Positions 1 through 5,889 of a DNA stretch of 9,755 bases are shown here, one piece after another. Each line of letters begins with the position of its first letter. Position 1 is the first letter of the stretch. The notes below the pieces were generated by a model. The model had not been told where the DNA came from. It ran no database searches and saw only the letters and a program-made list of their open reading frames with translations. The DNA is from an uncultured Butyricicoccus sp. (GTDB lineage Bacteria > Bacillota > Clostridia > Oscillospirales > Butyricicoccaceae), in contig UQVU01000064.1 in the NCBI GenBank assembly GCA_900544475.1, positions 1 to 9,755 on the forward strand, in the 5' to 3' direction. Both the position numbers and the translations under genes were made by a program.

Positions 1-161
1 CGCATAAAATAGAATTTGCGAAGCAAATTCATAAAAACCGGGGGCGTGTACCTCGGTTTTTATACTCTAAGAGGGAGAAAGTTTCCGCACGGGAACTTTC
101 GGACGTCCGCGTTTTGCGAAGTCGAAACACATCATGTCGGCAAAACGTTAGTTTTGCGACA
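1..161 (+). repeat. Multi-hairpin intergenic repeat, copy A (5' end cut by window)
   Basis: Five stem-loops follow one another with little DNA between them. H1: GAATTTGC 12-19 with GCAAATTC 23-30. H2: 31-43 with 51-63 (13 bp, one G.T pair), loop GCGTGTA, with A5/T5 tracts at its base. H3: 77-86 with 91-100, one T.G pair. H4: GTTTTG 111-116 with CGAAAC 123-128, loop CGAAGT. H5: 135-146 with 151-161, one bulged G. The same order of H1-H4 recurs in copy B at 8298-8466, and the ends recur inverted in copy C at 4062-4138. H5 ends two bases before the stop codon of the minus-strand lacI-type gene. H2, read on the minus strand, has the form of an intrinsic terminator and may end that transcript. The function and family are unknown to me; no transposase or clear terminal inverted repeat is visible. 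Confidence 0.85.
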
Positions 162-163
162 GA

Positions 164-1177
164 TTAGAGCATTTCCTTACATATCAGGTTCAAATCGGTA
201 TAATATGCCGCTTCTTTCGGGGGAATGCCGCGAACTAAGAGCTGATACATCGTGATAACGGCGCGGAAGGACTCCTGCCAGAAGGACTGTCCGACGACGA
301 AATCCACCGCGCCCTCGCGGAGATAGCGCTTCGCGGCCGGGGTCAGGTCGTTGCAGACGACGTGCACGCCCACGCCCGTATTGGCGCGGCGCAAACCGGC
401 GATACAGCCGGAAATCGGCTGCGTGGACATATAGACTGCGCGGATCTGGCGGTCCTCGGTGACGGCTTTGGCGACCAGCTCCTCGGTCAGCGAGTGCATC
501 TCGTTGGTTTCGATGATCCGGTAGGCGTTCGAGGGGAAGCCAAGCTCGCTCAGATGGCTGCAAAAGCCGTCCACGCGGCCCTTGTGCGCCTCCATACGCA
601 TATTGCCGGTCACGACAAGCACGTGCTCGGAGTAGCGTATCAGCCGCGCCATGACGCCTGCGGCAATCGCACCGGCCTTCATGAGATCCTGCCCCACAAA
701 GCAGGCGCGGCCGCTGTCCGGAATATCGCCGTCGTAGGTGATGACGCGAATGCCCTTATCAAGCGCCTGCCGGATGGCGAGGTAGACCTCGGGCGTGTTC
801 TCCGCGCGGATGATGAGTCCGTCCACGCCGTCCTGCACCTGCTGTTCGATTGCGCCGACAAGCTCCTGACTGGTCATCGTGCGCAGCGGCACCTCGACCA
901 GCTCGAATGAGTTATCCGCGATATAGCGCAGCGCCCGGCGGATGCCGCTGATGACCTGCCGGTTGAAGTAGGTATCCGTCCACTGCGGAATGAGGATGGC
1001 CGCCCGGTGGGTCGGCGCAGCCGCCGCCTTCTTGCAGGTATACCCCAGCTTTTCCGCCGCGCGGAGCACCTTTTCCCTCACCATCGGATTGACGTTCGGC
1101 CGTCCGTGTATTACGCGGTCAACCGTTCCGCGCGACACCCCGGCCAGCTCCGCCACCTGCTGCATTGTTACCGCCAT
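164..1177 (-). CDS. LacI-family transcriptional regulator
   Basis: A cytoplasmic sugar- or polyol-responsive repressor of 337 residues, the normal family length. Residues 4-28 form the LacI helix-turn-helix (MQQVAELAGVSRGTVDRV), followed by the hinge around 32-46 (REKVLRAAEKLGY). From about residue 58 to the end is a periplasmic-binding-protein-like ligand domain, with ITYDGDIPDSGRACFVGQD at 146-164 typical of members related to ribose/xylose binding proteins. The DNA-specificity positions read R-G (residues 16-17) where LacI has Y-Q. The start is ATG 1177, because AAGGAG lies 9 bases upstream; an in-frame TTG at 1183 would leave only 3 bases. The gene is divergent from the inositol dehydrogenase-like gene, which suggests local control of it. 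A palindrome in its own promoter suggests autorepression. The ligand is not known; inositol or a related polyol is inferred from the neighbour only. Confidence 0.93.
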   Translation of the reverse strand: MAVTMQQVAELAGVSRGTVDRVIHGRPNVNPMVREKVLRAAEKLGYTCKKAAAAPTHRAAILIPQWTDTYFNRQVISGIRRALRYIADNSFELVEVPLRTMTSQELVGAIEQQVQDGVDGLIIRAENTPEVYLAIRQALDKGIRVITYDGDIPDSGRACFVGQDLMKAGAIAAGVMARLIRYSEHVLVVTGNMRMEAHKGRVDGFCSHLSELGFPSNAYRIIETNEMHSLTEELVAKAVTEDRQIRAVYMSTQPISGCIAGLRRANTGVGVHVVCNDLTPAAKRYLREGAVDFVVGQSFWQESFRAVITMYQLLVRGIPPKEAAYYTDLNLICKEML

Positions 1178-1221
1178 ACGCAAACTCTCCTTCTATTGCT
1201 AAAAGCCGTTTGTTCTCTGCT

Positions 1222-1237
1222 CTGTCCCCGCGGACAG
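1222..1237 (-). promoter_or_regulatory. Small inverted repeat in the regulator's leader
   Basis: CTGTCC (1222-1227) and GGACAG (1232-1237) pair perfectly around a 4-base CCGC spacer. It lies between the regulator's -10 box and its ribosome binding site, so it would form a short hairpin in the leader RNA. It could also be a protein binding site. Confidence 0.4.
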
Positions 1238-1247
1238 GATAGAAAAC

Positions 1248-1276
1248 ATTATACGCGCAAACCGGTTTTCCGTCAA
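1248..1276 (-). promoter_or_regulatory. Sigma-A promoter of the LacI-family gene
   Basis: Read on the minus strand, TTGACG (1276-1271) is followed after exactly 17 bases by a perfect TATAAT (1253-1248). Transcription would start about 65 bases upstream of the ATG at 1177. The spacer contains the AAACCGGTTT palindrome. Confidence 0.85.
1259..1268. promoter_or_regulatory. Probable LacI-family operator AAACCGGTTT
   Basis: A perfect 10-base palindrome centred on CpG, the usual form of LacI/GalR-family operators. It lies wholly inside the -35/-10 spacer of the adjacent regulator's promoter. A half copy (AAACCGG) recurs at 1436-1442, just after the dehydrogenase's -10 box. Binding here would block the regulator's own promoter. 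The regulator-operator pairing is an inference. Confidence 0.65.
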
Positions 1277-1285
1277 GATTTTTCG

Positions 1286-1308
1286 CGCACAACGCACAAT
1301 CGCACAAT
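1286..1308 (+). repeat. Three tandem CGCACAA repeats
   Basis: CGCACAA occurs at 1286-1292, 1293-1299 and 1301-1307, the last two each followed by T. The repeats lie between the two divergent promoters, upstream of both. They could bind an activator or be a chance simple repeat. Confidence 0.5.
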
Positions 1309-1392
1309 GTTCTTCCGTCTTATTTTACCTTTCATTCTGCCGCAAAACCACCCCCGTTTTTTAGGCAGGATTACAATGTTTCGGGGCAGATA

Positions 1393-1421
1393 TTGACCTT
1401 TACGCCGCCGCAGGGTATGAT
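1393..1421 (+). promoter_or_regulatory. Sigma-A promoter of the dehydrogenase gene
   Basis: TTGACC (1393-1398) and TATGAT (1416-1421) are separated by 17 bases. The start point would be near 1428, giving a leader of about 70 bases. The leader begins with AAAAACCGG (1434-1442), a half operator, and then carries CTGCGG (1443-1448) / CCGCAG (1456-1461), a perfect 6-base inverted repeat. Confidence 0.8.
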
Positions 1422-1500
1422 TAACACATACAGAAAAACCGGCTGCGGCTCTGCTCCGCAGTTCCAAATATCCGCACAATATGCAAAAGGAGATCATCTT

Positions 1501-2508
1501 ATGCTTAATATTGGTGTTATCGGCTGCGGCGCCATCGGCCGCGATCATATCCGCCGTCTGACCGACCTCGTGCCGGGCTGTCAGGTCGTTGCCTGCGCAG
1601 ACTACTTCGAGGAGGCCGCCATCAAGGTCGCATCTCAGTACGACGGCGTTACCGCCTACAAGACCGGCGAGGAGCTGATTGCCGCGCCCGAGGTGCAGGC
1701 TGTTGTCATCACCTCGTCCGACCCGAGCCACGCAGGCTACGTGCTCGAGGCACTCGAGGCCGGCAAGTTCATCTTCTGCGAGAAGCCGCTGGCGCAGAAC
1801 GCAGAGGACTGCGAGAAGATCATCGCGGCGGAAACCGCGCACGGCAAGCGCCTGCTTCAGGTCGGCTTCATGCGCCGCTACGACCGCGGCTACGCCGAGA
1901 TGAAGCGCATCATCGACTCCGGCGAGCTGGGCGCTCCGCTCATGATCCATGCGTGCCACCGCAACGTTTCTCAGCCGGACGGCTTCCAGACCGAGATGGG
2001 CGTATCCAACGTCGCTATCCACGAGCTGGACATCTGCCGCTGGCTGCTCGGCGACGAGTACGAGAGCGGTCAGGTGCTCAAGGTGCGTCAGTCCGCCTGC
2101 TCGACCAAGGGCTACGACAACCCGCAGATCGTTCTGCTCGAAACCAAGTCCGGCGCCCGCATCGATGTCGAGGTTCAGGTCGCGGACGCTTACGGCTACG
2201 ACATTCAGTGCCAGGTCGTCTGCGAGAAGGGCACGGTCAACCTCCCCGACCCGTACGCAGTCGTCAAGCGCGCGAACGCTTCCCGCTCCTTCCCCATCCT
2301 GACCGACTGGAAGGACCGCTTCATCGAGGCGTATGACATCGAGCTGACCCACTGGGTCAAGATCCTCGAAGAAAAGGGCGAGCCGGACGGCCCGTCCGCA
2401 TGGGACGGCTATGCTGCCTGCGTAGCGGCCGACGCCCTCAACCGCTCCCGCGGCACGGGCAGGTTCCTCCCCATCGAAACCATGGAGAAGCCGGAGCTTT
2501 ACAAGTAA
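1501..2508 (+). CDS. iolG: Inositol 2-dehydrogenase-like oxidoreductase (Gfo/Idh/MocA family)
   Basis: A cytoplasmic NAD-dependent polyol dehydrogenase of 335 residues. It closely follows what I recall of Bacillus IolG along its whole length: Rossmann motif GVIGCGAIG (5-13), acidic Asp34 at the end of strand 2 (NAD rather than NADP), EKPLA (94-98) with catalytic Lys95, VGFMRRYD (121-128), His174, YGYDIQC (231-237), AWDGY and the EKPELYK end. IolG converts myo-inositol to scyllo-inosose, the first step of inositol breakdown. One active-site position is unusual: the Asp four residues before His174 (Asp172 in B. subtilis numbering) is Asn170 here. The substrate may therefore be another inositol isomer or a polyol. 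Start ATG 1501 has AAAGGAG 8 bases upstream; the open frame runs further upstream but without such a site. The gene is monocistronic, divergent from its likely LacI-type regulator, and ends at the 2611-2658 terminator. Confidence 0.85.
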   Translation: MLNIGVIGCGAIGRDHIRRLTDLVPGCQVVACADYFEEAAIKVASQYDGVTAYKTGEELIAAPEVQAVVITSSDPSHAGYVLEALEAGKFIFCEKPLAQNAEDCEKIIAAETAHGKRLLQVGFMRRYDRGYAEMKRIIDSGELGAPLMIHACHRNVSQPDGFQTEMGVSNVAIHELDICRWLLGDEYESGQVLKVRQSACSTKGYDNPQIVLLETKSGARIDVEVQVADAYGYDIQCQVVCEKGTVNLPDPYAVVKRANASRSFPILTDWKDRFIEAYDIELTHWVKILEEKGEPDGPSAWDGYAACVAADALNRSRGTGRFLPIETMEKPELYK

Positions 2509-2567
2509 TCCGCTTCCGTTTTCATCGTCCTCTCATTGTCCCTATGCGAGTCGAGGGGAAAAATATA

Positions 2568-2599
2568 CCGCGCCGCTGTTCTCCCAAATCGCGGCGCGG
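2568..2599 (-). terminator. Second hairpin downstream of citrate synthase
   Basis: CCGCGCCGC (2568-2576) pairs perfectly with GCGGCGCGG (2591-2599) around a 14-base loop. On the minus strand it is followed by a TATATTTTT stretch, so it could serve as a back-up terminator for the citrate synthase transcript. On the plus strand it is followed by A9, not T. Confidence 0.6.
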
Positions 2600-2658
2600 A
2601 AAAAAAAAGTCCTCCGCACACCGTTTTCCCATGATTACGGTGCGCCGGAGGGCTTTTT
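2600..2658. terminator. Bidirectional terminator between convergent genes
   Basis: An imperfect long stem joins 2611-2624 (CCTCCG then CACCGT) to 2637-2652 (ACGGTG then CGGAGG), with a small internal loop. It is followed by T5 (2654-2658) on the plus strand and by T9 on the minus strand (A run 2600-2608). It ends the dehydrogenase transcript on + and the citrate synthase transcript on -, whose stop codon is only 11 bases away. Confidence 0.85.
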
Positions 2659-2668
2659 CTCTGCACTT

Positions 2669-4039
2669 TTACTCCCGCAGGCTGAGCGGCGTATACGGCT
2701 CATGCTCGCGCACGCAGCGGTACGCCGGGCGGATGATCTTGTCGGTGTTGACAAGTTCTTCGAGGCGGTGTGCGCTCCAGCCGACGATACGCGCGATAGC
2801 GAAAACCGGCGTGTACAGCTCGGACGGCAGGCCAAGCATGGAGTAAACGAAGCCGGAATAGAAATCCACGTTGACCGAAACGCCCTTATAGATGTGGCGC
2901 TCCTCGGCGATGGCGTCGGGCGCGAGCCGCTCGACCATCTCATAGAGGGCGAAATCGGCGTCCCTTCCCTTTTCGTGCGCCAGCTGGCCGACGAACCGCT
3001 TGAACACCTGCGCGCGCGGGTCGGAAACCGAGTAGACCGCGTGACCTACGCCGTAGATGAGTCCCTTGCGGTCGAAGGCCTCGCGCCGCAACAGCTTTTT
3101 CAGGTATTCCGCGACCTCGCTCTCGTCGGTCGGGTCGCTGATCTCGCGCTTCATGTCCTCGAACATCTGCACGACCTTGTAGTTCGCGCCGCCGTGCTTC
3201 GGGCCCTTGAGCGAGCCGAGCGCCGCCGAAATGACCGAATAGGTATCCGTGCCCGAGGAGGTGACAACGTGCGTGGTGAACGAGGAATTGTTGCCGCCAC
3301 CGTGCTCCATATGCAGCACGAGCGCCAGGTCGAGCGCACTCGCTTCAAGCGGCGTGTACTGCATATCCGGGCGCAGCATCCGCAGCAGATTGGACGCCGT
3401 GGACAGGCTGTCCGAGGGATAATGGATATACATGCTGCCGCCGCACTCGTAGTGGTTGTAGGCGTGGTACGAGTAGACCGCGAGCATCGGGAACACGGAA
3501 ATCAGCATCAGGCACTGCCGCAGGACGTTGGGCAGACTGATGTCGTCCGCGCGTTCATCGTAGGAGGCGAGCGTCAGCACGCTGCGCGACAGGCTGTTCA
3601 TCATGTCATGCGTCGGCGCTTTCATGATAACGTCGCGCGTGAAGTTGGTCGGGAGCATGCGCCCCTGCGCGAGCAGGCTCTTGAAGCTGCCAAGCTCCTT
3701 GGCGTCGGGCAGCCTGCCGAACAGCAGCAGATACGCGACTTCCTCGTAGCCCTTGCGCCCCTCGCGCACAAAGCCCTGCACGAGGTCCTCGATGCGTATG
3801 CCGCGATAGTACAGCTCGCCCGGGCACGGCTGCCGCACGCCGTTCACCTCGCGCTGCGCGATGATGTCCGAGATGTTGGTCAGTCCCGCCAATACGCCCT
3901 TGCCGTTGACGTCGCGCAGACCGCGCTTGACGTCGTATTCCCGATAAAGTCCCGCTTCGATGAGGTTGTTCTGCCGGCACAGTGCGGCCAACTCCTCCAT
4001 GCGGGGCGTTACGGTCAGAATGTTGTTCTCCGGTGTCAT
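2669..4039 (-). CDS. gltA: Citrate synthase
   Basis: Condenses acetyl-CoA with oxaloacetate to citrate in the cytoplasm; 456 residues. The catalytic set is present: His282 in GPKHGGAN, His333 in GVGHAVYSVSDPRA and Asp392 in NVDFYSG, matching His264, His305 and Asp362 of the E. coli enzyme. HMEHGGGNNSSFTTHVV (243-259) is the usual nucleotide-side motif. The GHAV form and the roughly 40-residue N-terminal extension before the ISDII/PGELYYRG region fit the citrate/2-methylcitrate synthase type seen in clostridia. Start ATG 4039 is preceded by GAGG with 8 bases between; the further in-frame ATG at 4057 and TTG at 4069 lack a site. No aconitase or isocitrate dehydrogenase gene is beside it. Its leader of about 135 bases contains repeat copy C. 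Methylcitrate activity cannot be excluded from sequence. Confidence 0.93.
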   Translation of the reverse strand: MTPENNILTVTPRMEELAALCRQNNLIEAGLYREYDVKRGLRDVNGKGVLAGLTNISDIIAQREVNGVRQPCPGELYYRGIRIEDLVQGFVREGRKGYEEVAYLLLFGRLPDAKELGSFKSLLAQGRMLPTNFTRDVIMKAPTHDMMNSLSRSVLTLASYDERADDISLPNVLRQCLMLISVFPMLAVYSYHAYNHYECGGSMYIHYPSDSLSTASNLLRMLRPDMQYTPLEASALDLALVLHMEHGGGNNSSFTTHVVTSSGTDTYSVISAALGSLKGPKHGGANYKVVQMFEDMKREISDPTDESEVAEYLKKLLRREAFDRKGLIYGVGHAVYSVSDPRAQVFKRFVGQLAHEKGRDADFALYEMVERLAPDAIAEERHIYKGVSVNVDFYSGFVYSMLGLPSELYTPVFAIARIVGWSAHRLEELVNTDKIIRPAYRCVREHEPYTPLSLRE

Positions 4040-4061
4040 TTCATCGCCCTCTTTCATTCGC

Positions 4062-4138
4062 TGTCGCAAAACTGACGTTTTGCCGGCAATCTGATGTTTT
4101 GACTTCGTAAAGTCTATTTTATACGCGCTGAACGCGCG
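4062..4138 (-). repeat. Multi-hairpin intergenic repeat, short copy C
   Basis: On the minus strand this reads as the head of copies A and B joined directly to their tail, with H2 and H3 missing. Head: CGCGC/GCGCG (4124-4128 with 4134-4138) followed by TATAAAATAG, as in copy A. H1 is a five-base stem GACTT/AAGTC (4101-4105 with 4110-4114). Tail: CGAAGTCAAAACA, then a hairpin CAAAAC/GTTTTG (4067-4072 with 4077-4082), extended outward past one unpaired base exactly as in H5 of copy A. The join falls in the shared word CGAAG. It ends about 20 bases before the citrate synthase start and would be transcribed as part of that leader. Confidence 0.75.
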
Positions 4139-4183
4139 ATACCCGATATTTGTAAAAACCGATTAAGGTGTATCAGATACTTT

Positions 4184-4189
4184 ATTATA
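4184..4189 (-). promoter_or_regulatory. Probable extended -10 promoter for citrate synthase
   Basis: On the minus strand TGA precedes a perfect TATAAT (4189-4184), giving an extended -10. No good -35 box lies at the right distance. A start near 4176 would give a leader of about 135 bases that includes repeat copy C. Confidence 0.5.
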
Positions 4190-4260
4190 TCAGACAGAAA
4201 CGGCGTAAAAGACACGAATTTTTGAAGCTGCTGTAAATTTTTCATGAACAAGCAATAGAC

Positions 4261-4298
4261 AAAAAAAGAGTGTCTGTCGATAAAGCAGGCACTCTTTT
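4261..4298 (-). terminator. Terminator of the foldase gene
   Basis: AAAAGAGTG pairs with CACTCTTTT (4290-4298 with 4264-4272), and the stem continues inward as CTG/CAG after one mismatch. It is followed on the minus strand by a run of T. It begins 15 bases after the stop codon of the parvulin-type gene. Confidence 0.9.
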
Positions 4299-4312
4299 CA
4301 TTCTGTTGATTT

Positions 4313-5467
4313 TTACTGCGCGTTGGACTGCTCGGTTGCAGACTGATCAGCAGACTGCTCGTCGGTGGTCTGAGCGGCATCGCTGCCCGGACGGGTTACG
4401 AGGGTCTGAACGTCCTGCGGCAGATAATCGTAGACATTTTCATAGGTGATGGTGCTGTACAGATCGGTGGTTTCGACCTGCGCCTCATCCATCCACTGCT
4501 GAAGCAGCTCGTCCATCGAACCGGAAATCGCGGAAACGATGTCGTTCTTGTAGTTGTCGAGCTGGCTGTCGTCCAGCTTTACACGTTTGATGATGTGGTA
4601 GCCGTAGTCGCTCTTGACCAGCTCGGAAACCTCGTCCTCTGCCAAAGCCTTCGCGCCGTCATAGAACTCGGTGACCATCTGACCCTCGGTGAAGGTATAG
4701 CCCTTGGCATACTGTGCTTCGCCGGTGTCCTCGCTGTACTCGTTCATCAGGGTATCGAAGTCCTCGCCGGCCTTGATGCGGTCGAGAATGGACTGCGCTT
4801 CCTTCTTTGCTTCCTCGTCGGTGCGCTTGGTCTCGCCGGACGCCGGGTCAACGGTAGAAATCAGAATGTGCTTCGCGGTGATGTAGTTCTCCTCGTAATA
4901 CTTCTGAATATCCTCGTCGGACGGGGCGTTGACGCCGTTCTCGCCGAAGTAGTAATCGTTGAGCGCCTGATAGCACTGGCTGATGTACATGAAGTTCTGG
5001 TAGCTCTGGTCGGAGAAACCGAACTGCGCGATCTGGGTCAGATAAGCGTCCTTGCTGGTGTTGTCGATGCTGTTGCGGCGGATCTCAGCCATTTCCTTCT
5101 GCTCGTTGTAGCCGATCTTGAGGCCAAGCTCGTTGAACTTCTGCATGACGACGCGGGCGTAGATGGCCTGCTGCTCCGCTGCCTCCGGCATGGATGCGCC
5201 GAGGGACTTCGCCATGTCCTCGTTCGACCACAGGTCGGACATACCCATCTGTGCGTACATGCTTGCGTAATACTGCATATTGTAAAGCATATAACCCGAA
5301 TATTCATCGGCCGCTACCGCGTCGCCGTTGACGGTCAGTACGGTTTCCGCGTCCCCGTTCAGCGGCTTGTAGTGGATCATCATGCTCGACACGCCGCCGA
5401 TGGTCGCGCCCATAACGACTGCGGTCATGGCAACCATTGCAGCTAAACGCTGTACTAATTTGCTCAT
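4313..5467 (-). CDS. Membrane-anchored parvulin-type peptidylprolyl isomerase (PrsA/SurA-like)
   Basis: An extracytoplasmic folding factor of 384 residues that would speed cis-trans proline isomerisation in exported proteins. Residues 8-31 form one hydrophobic N-terminal segment that should act as an uncleaved anchor or signal. There is no cysteine lipobox, unlike classical lipoprotein PrsA. Residues 40-185 are a SurA-N-like helical chaperone region (VLTVNGDAVAADEYSGYM at its start), unusually rich in Met and Tyr around 60-95. Residues 195-298 are the rotamase domain, with ITAKHILIST at its start, a GEDFDTLMNEYSED segment and KSDYGYHIIKRV at its end. The last 26 residues are a Q/S/T/D-rich low-complexity tail. 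Start ATG 5467 has AAGGAG 11 bases upstream; the in-frame ATG at 5488 lies before that site. It has its own promoter and terminator, so it is monocistronic. Confidence 0.88.
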   Translation of the reverse strand: MSKLVQRLAAMVAMTAVVMGATIGGVSSMMIHYKPLNGDAETVLTVNGDAVAADEYSGYMLYNMQYYASMYAQMGMSDLWSNEDMAKSLGASMPEAAEQQAIYARVVMQKFNELGLKIGYNEQKEMAEIRRNSIDNTSKDAYLTQIAQFGFSDQSYQNFMYISQCYQALNDYYFGENGVNAPSDEDIQKYYEENYITAKHILISTVDPASGETKRTDEEAKKEAQSILDRIKAGEDFDTLMNEYSEDTGEAQYAKGYTFTEGQMVTEFYDGAKALAEDEVSELVKSDYGYHIIKRVKLDDSQLDNYKNDIVSAISGSMDELLQQWMDEAQVETTDLYSTITYENVYDYLPQDVQTLVTRPGSDAAQTTDEQSADQSATEQSNAQ

Positions 5468-5504
5468 GTTCTTCCAATCTCCTTGCATTAAACAGACTTT
5501 AATC

Positions 5505-5533
5505 AGTATAACACCATTTGCCGCCCGTTACAA
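5505..5533 (-). promoter_or_regulatory. Promoter of the foldase gene
   Basis: On the minus strand TTGTAA (5533-5528), then 17 bases, then TATACT (5510-5505). The start point would be about 30 bases before the ATG at 5467. Confidence 0.75.
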
Positions 5534-5624
5534 GGAAAATCACAAAAACGACACAAAAGGCGTGTGCTTCCGGCGCAGGCGCATGATTTTTCTCCGAAGA
5601 GCCGCCCCGCAAAAGGGAAATAAA

Positions 5625-5654
5625 TTGGACACATCAGCGTTTATACTATATATT
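5625..5654 (+). promoter_or_regulatory. Promoter of the zinc-ribbon microprotein
   Basis: TTGGAC (5625-5630) and TATATT (5649-5654) with 18 bases between. It is placed about 35 bases before the AAAGGAAG ribosome site of the small gene at 5698. Confidence 0.6.
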
Positions 5655-5697
5655 ATGAAAGACAAACCGGCGGCGAAAACAGAAAGGAAGTCGGAAC

Positions 5698-5865
5698 ATG
5701 ATCTGGTGCTGTCAGACAAAGGAATGCCACTGGGTATTTATCGGAAGCGCACGCGAGCAGGTCTGCCCGGAGTGCGGCAAGCGGAGCCTGCTCCCCGCGA
5801 CGCGCGAGCAGCGGAAGAGCTTCTTGCGCGAACAGACGGCCCTGCTGCGGCCAAAGACCTCCTGA
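5698..5865 (+). CDS. Small zinc-ribbon-like protein of unknown function
   Basis: A 55-residue protein I do not recognise by family. The N-terminal half has WCCQTKECHW (3-12) and VCPECGKRS (22-30), so Cys4/Cys5, Cys10 and the Cys23-x2-Cys26 knuckle could bind one zinc, as in rubredoxin-like ribbons. The C-terminal half (35-55) is basic and probably helical (TREQRKSFLREQTALLRPK). Support for it being real: AAAGGAAG 7 bases before the ATG, a promoter at 5625-5654, GC-ending codons like the neighbours, and a hairpin immediately after the stop followed by a strong terminator. It is divergent from the foldase gene. The longer frame that overlaps it in another phase begins inside the foldase gene and has no ribosome site. 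Confidence 0.7.
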   Translation: MIWCCQTKECHWVFIGSAREQVCPECGKRSLLPATREQRKSFLREQTALLRPKTS

Positions 5866-5867
5866 GC

Positions 5868-5881
5868 GCCCGTTTCCGGGC
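5868..5881 (+). other. Short hairpin just after the zinc-ribbon gene
   Basis: GCCCG (5868-5872) pairs with CGGGC (5877-5881) around TTTC, two bases after the TGA stop. No T run follows. It may stabilise the 3' end together with the next terminator. Confidence 0.45.
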
Positions 5882-5889
5882 AGAACGAA

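Noticed and set aside
1..161. Possible CRISPR array or insertion-sequence end
   Set aside because: The hairpins differ from one another, there are no regular spacers, no cas or transposase gene, and no clear terminal inverted repeat or target duplication could be seen.
1393..1500. Longer N-terminus for the dehydrogenase starting at 1393
   Set aside because: That TTG start is inside the -35 box of the promoter, and AAAGGAG sits correctly before ATG 1501.
1273..2352. 359-residue open frame on - opposite the inositol dehydrogenase
   Set aside because: It crosses both divergent promoters and has shadow composition; the plus-strand protein has clear family motifs.
4040..4069. Upstream TTG or ATG starts for citrate synthase
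   Set aside because: Neither has a ribosome site; the TTG lies in repeat copy C, and the GAGG before ATG 4039 is well placed.
2702..4075. 457-residue open frame on + opposite citrate synthase
   Set aside because: It mirrors the citrate synthase codons, has no ribosome site and is rich in Arg, Ala, Val and His as expected from GC-ending codons read backwards.
4080..4180. Riboswitch in the citrate synthase leader
   Set aside because: The structure there is explained by repeat copy C, and no known riboswitch core could be recognised.
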